Below are positions 42,331 through 52,716 of a DNA stretch of 64,000 nt, in pieces. Location: the NCBI GenBank assembly GCA_027487775.1, contig JAIYCY010000030.1, forward strand, positions 62,001 through 126,000. Direction: 5' to 3'. Made by a program: the position numbers and the translations under genes. Under the pieces are notes generated by a model. It made no database searches. It was not told the DNA's origin and saw only the letters and a list, made by a program, of their open reading frames with translations. Position 1 is the stretch's first letter. Each line of letters starts with the position of its first letter. The DNA is from Planctomycetaceae bacterium. GTDB taxonomy: Bacteria; Planctomycetota; Phycisphaerae; Tepidisphaerales; Tepidisphaeraceae.

Positions 42331-43062
42331 ATGCTCGAGTGGAACGGTCAGCACAGCTTTCCTACGACCGAGTGGACCTCCATCCATGCGGCCCGTGATC
42401 CTTCACGCGACGTTGCCGACCCGGCGATCGCGCGGCTGTGCGAACACTACTGGTACCCGATCTACTGTTTCATCCGCCTGCGCGGCCACCCGGCACACGA
42501 CGCGGCCGACCTGACGCAGGCGTATTTCGCGCGGCTGCTGGCCGGGCGGTTGCTGGAGGTGGCCGACCGAAGCAAGGGGCGGTTCCGATCGCTTTTGAAG
42601 CACGATTGCCGTTATTTTCTGATGGATTCGGCGTCGCTCCGGGAAGCGATCAAGCGCGGCGGCGGGGTGCGACACGAGCCGCTGGCGAGCGTGGCGGAGG
42701 ATCGCTTTTCTGCCTCCGAGCGCGGCAGCCATGACCCCGAAACCGCGTTCGAGCGCGCGTGGGCGTGCGAGGTGTTGAACCGCGCGCTGGCGAGGCTGGA
42801 GACCGAAGAGCGCGACGCCGGCCGCGGCGCAGCGTACGACGTGCTGCGGCCGCTGCTGGTCGAGCCGTCGCCAGACATCACCTACGAACACGCCGGGCAG
42901 AAGCTCGGCTTGAGCGTGACCGCCGTCGATGGTGCGGTACGACGTTTGAAGGAGCGGTTCCGCAGGGCGCTGCGCGGCACGATCGCGCTGACGCAGGAAA
43001 ACCCGACGGACGAATCCATCGAGCAGGAGCTGCGCGATCTTTCCTCGGCACTGCAGCAGTGA
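42331..43062 (+). CDS. ECF-type RNA polymerase sigma factor (large planctomycete type)
   Basis: 243 residues. FPTTEWTSIHAARDPS at the start and LCEHYWYPIYCFIRLRGHPA, DAADLTQAYFARLLAGRLLE and GRFRSLLKHDCRYFLMD are diagnostic of a planctomycete ECF-like group with an extended linker. Region 4 is ITYEHAGQKLGLSVTAVDGA followed by VRRLKERFRRALR. The kinase gene follows 66 bases later. Confidence 0.9.
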   Translation: MLEWNGQHSFPTTEWTSIHAARDPSRDVADPAIARLCEHYWYPIYCFIRLRGHPAHDAADLTQAYFARLLAGRLLEVADRSKGRFRSLLKHDCRYFLMDSASLREAIKRGGGVRHEPLASVAEDRFSASERGSHDPETAFERAWACEVLNRALARLETEERDAGRGAAYDVLRPLLVEPSPDITYEHAGQKLGLSVTAVDGAVRRLKERFRRALRGTIALTQENPTDESIEQELRDLSSALQQ

Positions 43063-43128
43063 AAGCGCCGATCGGACGCGCGAACGTCGTACATGCTGTA
43101 GAACTTCCACCTGACGCGGAGCACCTGG

Positions 43129-45963
43129 TTGACCGACACCGCTTCAATTTGTCCGCGATGCCGCTGCCGCGCACCGATCACGCGTGACGGTCTTTGCGCG
43201 CGGTGCCTGCTCGGGCTCGGACTCGGCGGGGCCATCGCCGTTGAATCGCCCGCACCCGACGCGCCCGACCCGGCAGGCGAAACGCTCGACGCGACGCACC
43301 TGATTACCATCAGCAACGAGCTGGCGCGCGGCGGACTTGGTGCGGTCTTCTGGGGGTACGACCACACGCTGGAGCGCACGCTGGCCGTCAAAGTGTTGCA
43401 GGCGTGTCACGCGGGTCGGGCAGACCTGGCCGAGCAATTCCTGCACGAGGCCCGGCTCACCGGACAACTGCAACACCCCGGCATCGTGCCCGTGCATCAA
43501 CTGGGCAGACTCGCCGACGGCAGGCCTTACTTCACGATGAAACTTGTTCGCGGCAAGACGCTGGCGGCGTTGCTGGACGAGAAGACGAGCCAGACGCAAC
43601 TCGTCCGCGTGTTGCTTGCGGTGAGCGAGGCCGTCGCGTACGCGCATCAGCGAGGCGTTCTGCATCGCGACATCAAGCCGTCGAACATCATGGTGGGCGC
43701 GCACGGCGAAGTGCAGGTGATGGACTGGGGCCTGGCGGTGCGCATCGGCGACGCATCGTCGACGACGGGCGTCGGTGCGAAATCCAACATCGGCACGCGC
43801 GAGTACATGGCCCCCGAACTCTTCGAGCCCGGCCGACTCCCTGACCAACGCACCGACGTCTACGCGCTCGGCGCGGTGCTGGCGCGAATCCTCACCGGCA
43901 AGAACGGCCATGAGGCCATCGACGCGCTGGCGAGTCAGGCGTCGACCGATCTTGTGTCGTTGGCGCAGCGCGCGCTGGCCGAGGCGTCGCAACGACCCGC
44001 CGACGCCGGCGCGTTCGCGCGCGAGTTAAACAAGCACTTCGACGACGCCGACGCCCGTGCACGCCAGGCGGACATCGATCGCGCGAAGCTGCTCGAGCGC
44101 GCCGTCGGCGAACGCCGTCGTCGCCGGCTCTGGTCGGTCATCGCGTCGCTGGTGGTCGGCATGGTCGTCATCAGCGCTGTCGCGTGGCTCGTCGCGCAGC
44201 GCCGGGCCGACCAACAGAAACTCTTCTTCGCCCAAAGCCTTCGGCAGGCGACCGAGCAGTTTGACGTTGCCGCTGGCGATCCCGGGGCCGATCCACAGCC
44301 GTGGCTGGCGGCGCAGCAATTGATCGCACGGATCGCGCCGGCATCGGCTGAGCAGTTCGCGCGGCGAGATTCACTGGCGCGCGACATTGAAGTGGGACTC
44401 AACGCTGCGCGACGGGACGTCGAGCTTCTGCGCGCGCTCGAACTGGCGTGGATCGACGCGGACGTACGCGACCACCGATCGGCGCTGAACCGGATCGCAG
44501 AAGCTTTCCGCGTCGCGGGCATGGATGTCGAACGCGACCCGCGCGGCGCGGGCCTGATCGTGCGCGACCTGCCGCCGCGCGTGCGTGCCGAGGCAGTGGC
44601 GGCGTTGGACATCTGGGCGATCGCGGCGCGATTGGCGCGGCTCGCGCCGACCGACGGGTCGCGTCCGTGGGAAGCGCCCTTGGCCGCGCTCGATGTGGCC
44701 GACGCCGACCCGTGGCGAACGTCGATCCGCCGGGCAGACTCGCGAGAGAAGTTTCAGCAGATTCTTTCCGGCACGGGCGAGGGCGAACTCGATCGCCAGC
44801 CGCTGCCGAGCCTGTTGCTGGCGGCGCGGGCGCTTTCAGGTCAGAGGACGCTCGCGCGGTCGATCGAGCTGCTCCGCCGCGCCCGCGAGCGACACCCCGG
44901 CGACTTCTGGGCGAACCTCGAACTCTCGGCCGCCCTTGTTCGCACGGAGCAGGACAACGCCGAAGCGCTCGCCTTCGCGACCGCCGCGACATCCCTTCGT
45001 CCCGACTCCGCCGCTGCTGCGGTGCGGCGCGGCATGGCCATGGAAGCCCTCGGCCAGATCGCCGCGAGCGAGGCCGAGTTCCGCCGCGCGATCGCCATCG
45101 AGCCCGGCTATGCCCGCGCCTATGGCCGACTCGCCAACCTGCTCAACTTCAACACCACGCGTTACGCGGAGGCGATCGATCTCTACTACAAGGCCGAGTC
45201 GCTCGATGCCGCCTTCGTGCAGCCATTCCGCCTGCTGCTCGGCGATGCGCTGCTTCGCATGCGCCGCGCGCGTGAAGCGGTGCCCGTGCTCGAGCGCGCC
45301 ACCGCGGCCGCGCCCGACGATTTCATCCTCTCGTTCTACCTTGCGTGGGCGTACGCGCGCGACCGTCGACTCGAAGACGCGCGTCGACAGTTCGCCTTGG
45401 CCGACACGCTCAAGCCCGAAGGCGATCCGCCGCCGGAGTTCGCGCGGGCGGCCGAGGACATCGAGATGCTCTCGCAGTTGCTCACGGTTCAGCGTGGCGA
45501 ACCGATCGAAGGCATCGACAACGCGCGACGCCTGAAGCTCGCCGAGTTCTGCTCGTGGTCGAACCAGCCCGCGCGCGGGGCCGCGATCTACGAGCAGTTG
45601 ATGACACAACATCCCGAGCTGCTCCTCGATCCCGACCAGACGCTCCGCTACGAAGCGGCCATGCTGGCCGTCCGCGCCGCCACGCGACCCGAGCACGACG
45701 ACCCGCCCCCCGACGCCGCCGAGCGGTCGGCACTCATCGATCAGGCCCTGCTCTGGATGCAGCAGGACCTGCCCATCACAAGAGAACTCCTGGAGGACCC
45801 GGTCAAGCGCCGACCGACGCTCGATTGGATCGAGCAGGTCGAGTCGGAGCCGATCTTCTCGCCCGTCAGAAGCCCCGGCTGGGCGGAGTCACTCACCCGC
45901 GCCCAACGAGACGGCTGGCAGAACTACTGGGCCGATCTCGCGAATCTTCGCAAGCCGAACTGA
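43129..45963 (+). CDS. Membrane Ser/Thr kinase with TPR repeats and N-terminal zinc-ribbon-like motif
   Basis: 944 residues, probably from a TTG start preceded by GCGGAG. Four cysteines in CPRCRCRAPITRDGLCARC form a CxxC...CxxC knuckle at the N-terminus. The kinase domain (about 60-320) has HRDIKPSNIM and REYMAPELF; the DFG motif is DWG (MDWGLAV), common in this family, and the glycine loop is RGGLGAVF. A transmembrane helix (LWSVIASLVVGMVVISAVAW) near 330 precedes TPR units (AEFRRAIAIEPGYARAYGRL). Downstream of its own sigma factor gene. Confidence 0.9.
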   Translation: MTDTASICPRCRCRAPITRDGLCARCLLGLGLGGAIAVESPAPDAPDPAGETLDATHLITISNELARGGLGAVFWGYDHTLERTLAVKVLQACHAGRADLAEQFLHEARLTGQLQHPGIVPVHQLGRLADGRPYFTMKLVRGKTLAALLDEKTSQTQLVRVLLAVSEAVAYAHQRGVLHRDIKPSNIMVGAHGEVQVMDWGLAVRIGDASSTTGVGAKSNIGTREYMAPELFEPGRLPDQRTDVYALGAVLARILTGKNGHEAIDALASQASTDLVSLAQRALAEASQRPADAGAFARELNKHFDDADARARQADIDRAKLLERAVGERRRRRLWSVIASLVVGMVVISAVAWLVAQRRADQQKLFFAQSLRQATEQFDVAAGDPGADPQPWLAAQQLIARIAPASAEQFARRDSLARDIEVGLNAARRDVELLRALELAWIDADVRDHRSALNRIAEAFRVAGMDVERDPRGAGLIVRDLPPRVRAEAVAALDIWAIAARLARLAPTDGSRPWEAPLAALDVADADPWRTSIRRADSREKFQQILSGTGEGELDRQPLPSLLLAARALSGQRTLARSIELLRRARERHPGDFWANLELSAALVRTEQDNAEALAFATAATSLRPDSAAAAVRRGMAMEALGQIAASEAEFRRAIAIEPGYARAYGRLANLLNFNTTRYAEAIDLYYKAESLDAAFVQPFRLLLGDALLRMRRAREAVPVLERATAAAPDDFILSFYLAWAYARDRRLEDARRQFALADTLKPEGDPPPEFARAAEDIEMLSQLLTVQRGEPIEGIDNARRLKLAEFCSWSNQPARGAAIYEQLMTQHPELLLDPDQTLRYEAAMLAVRAATRPEHDDPPPDAAERSALIDQALLWMQQDLPITRELLEDPVKRRPTLDWIEQVESEPIFSPVRSPGWAESLTRAQRDGWQNYWADLANLRKPN

Positions 45964-46430
45964 CCCGATCCCAACGTCGGTGACTTCGATCTTGCCGAAC
46001 TTGACCCAGTTGTCGCGGAGCAAGTTGCCCAAGTCGCGGAATGGGATTCAAAGCAACAGACGAACCGAGGCGGGTTCAAATCCTGCCACAAGCCCGACAT
46101 AAGTCTCGATTGATCCGTAAGACATTCGCGTCCCCACGTCTCGTTGGACAGCACATCAAAGCCTTCACTCAAAAGGAATCAAGCGCACGGTGCGGCTCGC
46201 GGTTAATACGTGTCTCGTCAAATCGAAGTGACACGACACGGTTTGAACTGTTCATCGAGGCCTGCGTGGGATCTCGTTGTCCGGCATCAGTGGCACAAAG
46301 ATGGCTGGAAGGCAGCCAGAATCCGGTGATTGATCGATGACATCGGGCAGCAACAAACGCGATTTGGTGTGCAGCGACAAGTGAAACCTCGGGCAAACGC
46401 CATGGAGACGGGCACGAATCCTTCCGGTAG
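45964..46430. other. Intergenic region with tRNA-like relic
   Basis: No protein gene is convincing. 46070-46092 contains GGCGGGTTCAAATCCTGCC, a perfect-looking tRNA T arm and loop without a 5' half, followed by ACAAGCCC. 46213-46247 carries GTCAAATCGAAGTGACACGA, shared with 33901 and 58551. These may be remains of tRNA genes or an element that used them. Confidence 0.4.
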
Positions 46431-47150
46431 TCATTCTGTGTCGCCGATGAGGTCGAGGAAGCGATAACCCACGCCGACTTCGGTTCGGATGAATCGTGGC
46501 GATGCGGGGGTATCGCCCAGCTTCTCGCGGAGCTGGTTGACGTAGACGCGAACGTAGTGTGATTCGGTCTGCGATCCAGGGCCCCAGACTTCGCGGAGGA
46601 GATGTTGATGCGTGACGACCTTACCCTGATGCTTCACGAGAACCGATAGCAGGCGATACTCATTGGGTGTCAGATGAATGTCGCGGCCATCGACATGAAC
46701 CGTTCTGGCTACGAAATCGATTCGCAGTCCATTGAACTCGAAAAAGGTTTGTTCGCCCGCATCGTCCGTGAGCATCGCAGCCCGTCGTCGCAAGGCGACG
46801 CGCACGCGGGCCATAAGTTCCGCGACGCCGAACGGCTTGGTGAGGTAGTCGTCGGCACCGGCATCGAGGGCAGACACTTTGTCGGCTTCTCGGTCGCGGG
46901 CGCTGATCACGATGACGGGTATGGAGGAGAACTCCCGGATGCGTCGCGTGAGTTCCACGCCATCGCCGTCAGGAAGGCCCAAGTCGAGGAGGATCACGTC
47001 CGGCTGCGCCTGTGCTGCTTCGAGCAAACCCAGCTTTGCCGTGTCAGCTTCCACGAGCTTGTAGCCCTGGGCGTCCAGGGTAACCCGAAGAAACTTGCGG
47101 ATGGGTGTTTCATCCTCAATGAGGAGGATGGTCGCGGCGACGGTGCTCAT
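46431..47150 (-). CDS. kdpE: KdpE, response regulator of the potassium ATPase
   Basis: 239 residues. OmpR/PhoB type: receiver domain 1-125 with DLGLPDGDGVE (phospho-acceptor Asp in LLDLG near 56) and Lys in LTKPFG, then winged helix with LTPNEYRLLSVLVKHQGKVV and VNQLREKLGD. It is activated by KdpD and induces kdp at low potassium or high osmolarity (known). The start overlaps the kdpD stop by four bases (ATGA). Confidence 0.95.
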   Translation of the reverse strand: MSTVAATILLIEDETPIRKFLRVTLDAQGYKLVEADTAKLGLLEAAQAQPDVILLDLGLPDGDGVELTRRIREFSSIPVIVISARDREADKVSALDAGADDYLTKPFGVAELMARVRVALRRRAAMLTDDAGEQTFFEFNGLRIDFVARTVHVDGRDIHLTPNEYRLLSVLVKHQGKVVTHQHLLREVWGPGSQTESHYVRVYVNQLREKLGDTPASPRFIRTEVGVGYRFLDLIGDTE

Positions 47151-49831
47151 TCAGCACCTACCTTCCGTGCGACGGGCAGAGAGAACGAGAACTCAGCCCC
47201 GCCGCCCTCGCGATTGGTCGCACGGATCGTGCCATCTTGTGCTTCGATCATGGCTTTGCAGATCGCCAAGCCGAGGCCCATGCCACGTCGATCGGATGTG
47301 TCGCTCAGCCGGACGAACTTCTCGAAGACGCGGTGTTCGCTACCTTCGGGAATCCCCGAACCACGGTCGCGTACGCTGACCTTCACGGTCTCGCCTTCCG
47401 TCTCCGCCGCGATCTCGATGGGTGAACCAGACGGTGTGTGGTCGATCGCGTTCTCCAGCAGGTTGCTGAGAACCTGATCAAGCGAAGTCGGATCGGCCGC
47501 AACCGAGGGTAATGCTGACGGGATAGCAATACGGACCTCACGCCCGGTGAGTCGAGGGCCGAGCCGATGGACGACACTCTCAACGATCTCGCCAACATCG
47601 ACAGGCTGAATCTTCAGCGTGGACTCGCCAGCCTCGATCCTCGTGATCTCCAGCAGGTTGGCAATCACACGTTCCATGCGTCGACTTTCGGATAAGATGT
47701 TCATCGCCAGTTCATGCTTTGCCAAAGCATTCAGCCCGACCGACGTGTCGCAGAGCGCGCTGGCCGATCCTGTGATCGCAGTGAGCGGCGTGCGCAGGTC
47801 GTGACTGACGGCCGAGAGCAGCGTGTTGCGCAGACTCTCCTGTTGCACGCGTTGCCACGCTTCACGGCTATTCTCCACGAGCTTGGCCCGTTCGACGGTC
47901 GTTGCGGTCTGACGGATCATCGCCTCAACAAGTCGTCGATCGTCGGAAGCAAATGGAGAGGAGTTCGTCGAGAGTCGCATCGCGACGACGCCGATCGCCC
48001 CTCGGTCGGCAGGGACCAATGGAAGATAGAGTCCTGCCGCATTGGGCAGCGTCGCCGTTCCGGTGCCTGCCTGTTCGCTGTGATCTGCAACCCATCGAGC
48101 GACGGCCTGTTCCTTGGGATCTTCCGCGAACGCAGCTCCGTGCTGACCTGCAGTTCTAAGCGCATCCCCGTGCGTGAGCATCACGGTGCAGTTGCAGTTC
48201 ATCGTCTTGCCGATTCGCGTTGCCGCCACTTGGGCGATTGCATTGGGATCGTCTACCTCTCCAAGTTCCTGCCCGAAGTCCAGCAGTGCTTGCGTCGCCA
48301 GTTGCCGTCGTCGAAACAGTTCGGCCTGCACACGGGTCGTTCTCACCAGTGAGCTGATCACCAGCCCGGTTACAAGCAGGACGGCGAACGTTATCAGGTA
48401 CGCCGAGTCGTGAACGTGCAACGTGTAGACAGGCTCGACGAAAAAAAAATTGAACGCCAGTACGCTAAGCACGCACGCCACGAACGTTCCCCGTCGGGTG
48501 CTCCACCATGCCGTCGCGACAACACCCAGGATCAACAGCATCAACACATTCGCCTCGCTGAGCGCGATGGTGTGACGCAAAACTAGACCAACCGACACCG
48601 ACGCCAACGTTACCGCTGCCGCGATAGCATAACCGATCCACGAGCCGCGATTCGGAGTCCGCGATGCGACCGAGATTGCAGGCGCCGGTTCGGTGTTGCG
48701 AATCACATAGACATCAATGTCCCCGCTTTGTCGGATCACCTCCTCGACTGGCGATCCGAACAGGCGATCACGCCACCGCGGCGTATCGGGCTTGCCAATA
48801 ACGAGCTTGGTCACGTTCCGATCGCGGGCATAGTCGATGACCGTGGCTGCGAAATCCTCTCCGCTGAGCGTGACCGTCTCGGCGCCCAATTGCTCGGCCA
48901 GATGCAGGTGCGCCTCAATCCGCTCGCGGGCGGCTTTCCCGAGTTGCGTCGTCCGCGGAGTGTCGATGAACAACGCCACCCACGGCGCCCGCAACCCGCT
49001 CGCGAGTCTTCGCGCCGATCGCACGAGCTTCGCGCTATGCGGGCTCGGCCCGACGCAAACCAACACCCGCTCGCTCGCCGCCCACGTCTGCCGCACCTTT
49101 GCCCGCTGGCGATGCTCCTGCATCTGCGCGTCCACGCGCTCCGCCGTCCGGCGCAGCGCCATCTCACGCAGCGCCGTCAGATTCCCCTTGTTGAAGAACT
49201 GCCGAATCGCCCGCTCGGCGATGTCAGGCCGATAGACCTTCCCTTCGACCAACCGCTTCGTCAGCTCGTCCGGCGTCGTGTCGATCAGCTCGATCTCATC
49301 CGCCCGATCCAGCACCTCGTCCGGCAACGTCTCGCGCACCTCCACGCCCGTGATCCGCTCGACGATGTCCTTCACGCTCTCCAGGTGCTGCACGTTCAGC
49401 GTCGTGTAGACGTTGATGCCCGCGTCGAGCAATTCAAACACATCCTGCCACCGCTTCTCATGCCGCAGCCCGGGTGCGTTGGTGTGGGCCAGTTCATCGA
49501 CGCAGAGCAATGAAGGTTTTCGTGCCAGCGCGGCATCGAGGTCGAACTCTTTGAGCGTCCGCCCGCGATACTCCACCAGCCGCGACTTCAGCAGGTCGAG
49601 CCCGATGAGCAGCTTCTCGGTCTCGGTGCGAATGTGCGGCTCGGCATAGCCCACCACCACATCCACCCCTTCCTCCGCCCGCGCCCGAGCCTCTTCGAGC
49701 ATCGCATACGTCTTGCCGACGCCCGGTGCCGCGCCGAAGAACACTTTGAGCCGACCGGATTGTTGCCGCCGGTCGGCTTGAGTCTGCTCCGCGAGCAGTT
49801 CATCGGGGTTGGGACGCTGGTCATTGCTCAC
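47147..49831 (-). CDS. kdpD: KdpD, sensor histidine kinase
   Basis: 894 residues, full length. The N-terminal KdpD domain (about 20-230) has GAAPGVGKT and the LCVDELAHTNAPG Walker-B-like motif. A universal-stress-protein domain (250-370), four transmembrane helices (400-500), a GAF domain (about 530-650), HisKA with SHDLRTPLT and the HATPase boxes (NLLENAIDHTP, DRGSGIPEGS, GMGLGLAICK) follow. The gene lies 11 bases after kdpC. Confidence 0.96.
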   Translation of the reverse strand: MSNDQRPNPDELLAEQTQADRRQQSGRLKVFFGAAPGVGKTYAMLEEARARAEEGVDVVVGYAEPHIRTETEKLLIGLDLLKSRLVEYRGRTLKEFDLDAALARKPSLLCVDELAHTNAPGLRHEKRWQDVFELLDAGINVYTTLNVQHLESVKDIVERITGVEVRETLPDEVLDRADEIELIDTTPDELTKRLVEGKVYRPDIAERAIRQFFNKGNLTALREMALRRTAERVDAQMQEHRQRAKVRQTWAASERVLVCVGPSPHSAKLVRSARRLASGLRAPWVALFIDTPRTTQLGKAARERIEAHLHLAEQLGAETVTLSGEDFAATVIDYARDRNVTKLVIGKPDTPRWRDRLFGSPVEEVIRQSGDIDVYVIRNTEPAPAISVASRTPNRGSWIGYAIAAAVTLASVSVGLVLRHTIALSEANVLMLLILGVVATAWWSTRRGTFVACVLSVLAFNFFFVEPVYTLHVHDSAYLITFAVLLVTGLVISSLVRTTRVQAELFRRRQLATQALLDFGQELGEVDDPNAIAQVAATRIGKTMNCNCTVMLTHGDALRTAGQHGAAFAEDPKEQAVARWVADHSEQAGTGTATLPNAAGLYLPLVPADRGAIGVVAMRLSTNSSPFASDDRRLVEAMIRQTATTVERAKLVENSREAWQRVQQESLRNTLLSAVSHDLRTPLTAITGSASALCDTSVGLNALAKHELAMNILSESRRMERVIANLLEITRIEAGESTLKIQPVDVGEIVESVVHRLGPRLTGREVRIAIPSALPSVAADPTSLDQVLSNLLENAIDHTPSGSPIEIAAETEGETVKVSVRDRGSGIPEGSEHRVFEKFVRLSDTSDRRGMGLGLAICKAMIEAQDGTIRATNREGGGAEFSFSLPVARKVGAE

Positions 49832-49842
49832 AGGAATTTAGT

Positions 49843-50394
49843 CTAACGCAAGTCAAGCGTACGGTTGAGGAGGACGACGTTCACGCGCTCTTCGCCGAGC
49901 ACACCAAGCAGCCGGCGCTCGGTGTGCTGAGCGACAAGTCTTTCGACATCAGAGTCGGCCAGTCCACGCGCCCGCGCGACGCGGGGCAACTGATACCGCG
50001 CCGCAGCGAGGGAGATGTGCGGGTCCAATCCGCTGCCGGACGCAGTGACGAGGTCGACGGGGATTGGCGCTGCGTTGGTTGGGTCGGCTTGCTTCAGGGC
50101 GTCGATGCGTGCGCGGGCGGCGTCGATGAGCGCGGGGTTGGTCATCGCGAAGTTCGTGCCGCTCGATGCGGCGGCGTTGTAGCCCGCGCCGCTGAGCCTG
50201 CCCCAGAAATATCTCGGGTCGTCGAAGTTCTGGCCGATCAGGGATGAGCCTTTGCCGTCTTCGAGCAGGCTGCCGCTTGCTTGGTGCTTGAACGCAACCT
50301 GCGCGACGGCGGTCACGATCAGCGGGTACGCGACGCCGGTGAGCACGGTGAGGATGACGAAGCAGACGATGGCGTTTTTGAGTTGGGTGAGCAT
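49843..50394 (-). CDS. kdpC: KdpC, potassium-transporting ATPase C subunit
   Basis: 183 residues. One N-terminal membrane helix (IVCFVILTVLTGVAYPLIVT) and the periplasmic domain with GSSLIGQNF, YFWGRLSGAGYNA, SGSGLDPHIS and LGVLGEERVNVVLLN, the canonical KdpC motifs. It stabilises the KdpABC complex. kdpB ends 87 bases upstream. Confidence 0.96.
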   Translation of the reverse strand: MLTQLKNAIVCFVILTVLTGVAYPLIVTAVAQVAFKHQASGSLLEDGKGSSLIGQNFDDPRYFWGRLSGAGYNAAASSGTNFAMTNPALIDAARARIDALKQADPTNAAPIPVDLVTASGSGLDPHISLAAARYQLPRVARARGLADSDVERLVAQHTERRLLGVLGEERVNVVLLNRTLDLR

Positions 50395-50481
50395 GAGCGT
50401 GTTCCTTCGAGGAGTCGATTGTCGCTGGAGGGCGGCACTCTCGTGTCGCCGGGGCGGCGGGTGAGGACACCCGCCCTCCAG

Positions 50482-52596
50482 TCACACCAGCCGCAGCGCG
50501 ACCAGCAGCAGGTCGATCAACTTGATCCCGATGAACGGGACGACGAGCCCGCCGAGGCCGTACAGAAGCACGTTGTTCCGCAGCAGCATCGCCGCGGGGA
50601 GCGGGCGATACGCGACGCCGCGCAGGGCGAGCGGGATGAGGAAGATGATCACGATCGCGTTGAAGATCACCGCGCTCAGGATCGCGCTCGTCGGCGAGTG
50701 CAGGCCCATCACGTTGAGCTGGCCCAGCGCCGGATACGTCCCCACGAACGCGGCGGGGATGATCGCGAAATACTTGCTGACATCGTTGGCGATGCTGAAC
50801 GTCGTCAGGCTGCCGCGGGTCATGAGAAGTTGTTTGCCTGTTTCGACGATCTCGATCAGCTTCGTCGGGTTGCTGTCGAGATCGACCATGTTGCCCGCTT
50901 CCTTTGCGGCCTGCGTGCCACTATTCATCGCGACCGCGACGTCCGCCTGCGCGAGCGCGGGGGCGTCGTTCGTGCCGTCGCCGGTCATCGCGACGAGCCT
51001 GCCGCCTTGCTGATATTCGCGGATGAGCTTCAGCTTCATCTCCGGCGTCGCCTGCGCGAGGAAATCATCCACGCCCGCCTCGGCCGCGATCGCGGCGGCG
51101 GTGAGCGGGTTGTCGCCGGTGATCATGACTGTCTTGATGCCCATGCGGCGCAGGTCGGCGAAGCGCTCCTTCATCCCGCCCTTGACGATGTCCTTCAGCT
51201 CCACCGCGCCCAGCACGCGCTTGTCCTGCGCCACCACGAGCGGGGTGCCACCGCCTCGCGCAATCTCGTCCACCTTCGCCTTCACCTTCGCTGGAAACTC
51301 ACCCGCATAACGAATCATCGCGTCCATCGCGCCCTTGCGGATCTGTCTGGCATCGAGATCAACCCCGCTCATGCGCGTCTGCGCGGTGAACGGCACGAAG
51401 TGCGCGTTCAGCTCGTGCACCTGTCGCTCGCGGATGCCGTGCTTGTTCTTGGCCAGCACCACGATGCTGCGCCCCTCGGGCGTTTCATCGGCGAGGCTGG
51501 CGAGCTGCGCCGCGTCGGCCAGGTCGCGCTCGCTCACGCCGTCGGCCGGGTGAAACGCGACGGCCATGCGGTTGCCCAGCGTGATCGTGCCGGTCTTATC
51601 CAGCAGCAGCACGTCCACATCGCCCGCCGCCTCGACGGCGCGGCCCGAAGTTGCGATGACATTCTTCTGAATCATCCGGTCCATCCCCGCGATGCCGATC
51701 GCGCTCAGCAACCCGCCGATCGTCGTCGGGATCAGACAGACCAGCAGCGCGACGAGGATCGTCACTTGAACGACCGTGCCCTGGCCGGCCGCGTTGACTG
51801 CGAACTGACTGAACGGGAGCAGCGTCACCGTCGCCAGCAGAAACACGATCGTCAGGGCCGCCAGCAGAATGTTGAGCGCGATTTCGTTGGGTGTCTTTTG
51901 CCGCTTGGCCCCTTCGACCATGCTGATCATGCGATCGAGAAACGTCTCGCCGGGGTTGACCTTGATGCGGACGACGATCCAGTCCGACAGCACGCGCGTC
52001 CCGCCGGTGACGGACGAGCGATCGCCGCCCGATTCGCGGATGACCGGTGCCGATTCGCCCGTGATGGCCGACTCGTCGACGGAGGCCACGCCGTCGATCA
52101 CCTCGCCATCAACGGGGATGAAATCGCCCGCCTCGCAGAGCACGACGTCGTCGCGTCGAAGCGTGGAGGCTGAGACCGAATCGACTCGTCCGAAACGAGC
52201 CGCGACCGTGAGGGAGCGGTCTGCGTCATCGCGCGTCGTCTCCGCTCCCTCACGGTCGCGGCTCGTGGCGAAGGTTGGCAGCTTCTTCGCCGGCGTGTCC
52301 TTCCGCGCCCGCCGCAGCGTGTCCGCCTGCGCCTTCCCGCGGCCCTCCGCCATCGCCTCGGCGAAGTTGGCAAACAGCAGCGTGAACCACAGCCACGCAC
52401 TGATCGCAATGATGAACGAGCGACTGATCCCCGCCTCACCGACGACCGCGAGCACCGTCGTCAACACCGACCCGACGAACACGACAAACATGACGGGGTT
52501 ACGCACCTGGTGCCGCGGGTCGAGTTTGAGAAGAGCGTCGAGCGATGCCCGCCGCAGGATGGTCGGATCGAAAAGCGAACGCGTCTGGATAGCCAT
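50482..52596 (-). CDS. kdpB: KdpB, P-type ATPase subunit of the potassium pump
   Basis: 704 residues. [13 protein letters not shown] carries the phosphorylated Asp; TGES, GDGTND and the A/P/N domain order are normal. The start [11 protein letters not shown] at 52596 matches the family; the frame extends 14 residues further without homology. Residues ~111-134 are extra compared with E. coli KdpB and are encoded by a 25-bp perfect inverted repeat inserted in frame, between the second membrane helix and the actuator domain ([18 protein letters not shown] and following). The gene is separated from kdpA by 3.7 kb, unusual for this operon. Confidence 0.95.
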   Translation of the reverse strand: MAIQTRSLFDPTILRRASLDALLKLDPRHQVRNPVMFVVFVGSVLTTVLAVVGEAGISRSFIIAISAWLWFTLLFANFAEAMAEGRGKAQADTLRRARKDTPAKKLPTFATSRDREGAETTRDDADRSLTVAARFGRVDSVSASTLRRDDVVLCEAGDFIPVDGEVIDGVASVDESAITGESAPVIRESGGDRSSVTGGTRVLSDWIVVRIKVNPGETFLDRMISMVEGAKRQKTPNEIALNILLAALTIVFLLATVTLLPFSQFAVNAAGQGTVVQVTILVALLVCLIPTTIGGLLSAIGIAGMDRMIQKNVIATSGRAVEAAGDVDVLLLDKTGTITLGNRMAVAFHPADGVSERDLADAAQLASLADETPEGRSIVVLAKNKHGIRERQVHELNAHFVPFTAQTRMSGVDLDARQIRKGAMDAMIRYAGEFPAKVKAKVDEIARGGGTPLVVAQDKRVLGAVELKDIVKGGMKERFADLRRMGIKTVMITGDNPLTAAAIAAEAGVDDFLAQATPEMKLKLIREYQQGGRLVAMTGDGTNDAPALAQADVAVAMNSGTQAAKEAGNMVDLDSNPTKLIEIVETGKQLLMTRGSLTTFSIANDVSKYFAIIPAAFVGTYPALGQLNVMGLHSPTSAILSAVIFNAIVIIFLIPLALRGVAYRPLPAAMLLRNNVLLYGLGGLVVPFIGIKLIDLLLVALRLV
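52195..52266. repeat. In-frame palindromic element inside kdpB
   Basis: Two perfect 25-bp inverted arms (outer end ACGAGCCGCGACCGTGAGGG, inner end AGCGG) separated by 22 bases; total 72 bp, a multiple of three. It adds about 24 residues to KdpB without breaking the frame. Confidence 0.92.
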
Positions 52597-52650
52597 AAGA
52601 GTGTCCGGCGATTCCTCGCCGCCTTGTGACACTCCCATGCTATCGCCGCC

Positions 52651-52700
52651 CGTATCAAGCCCCCGTCAGGATGGATCGAGCGGGTATCAATTCCGTATCA
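52651..52700 (-). promoter_or_regulatory. TGATAC direct repeats upstream of kdpB, candidate KdpE site
   Basis: On the minus strand TGATAC occurs twice at 11-bp spacing (52700-52684), with a third at 52657. The same pair with the same spacing lies upstream of the kdpF/kdpA part (58316-58300). It is about 90 bases from the kdpB start. One helical turn between half-sites suits a dimeric OmpR-type regulator; assignment to KdpE is inference. Confidence 0.55.
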
Positions 52701-52716
52701 AGATCGGTCAGGCCGC

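Noticed and set aside
46041-46340. Plus-strand frame after the third kinase gene
   Set aside because: No ribosome binding site, biased composition, and it runs over tRNA-like relic sequence.
50281-52173. 630-residue plus-strand frame over kdpB and kdpC
   Set aside because: Antisense shadow of conserved transporter genes; composition dominated by Arg, Asp and His without any domain.
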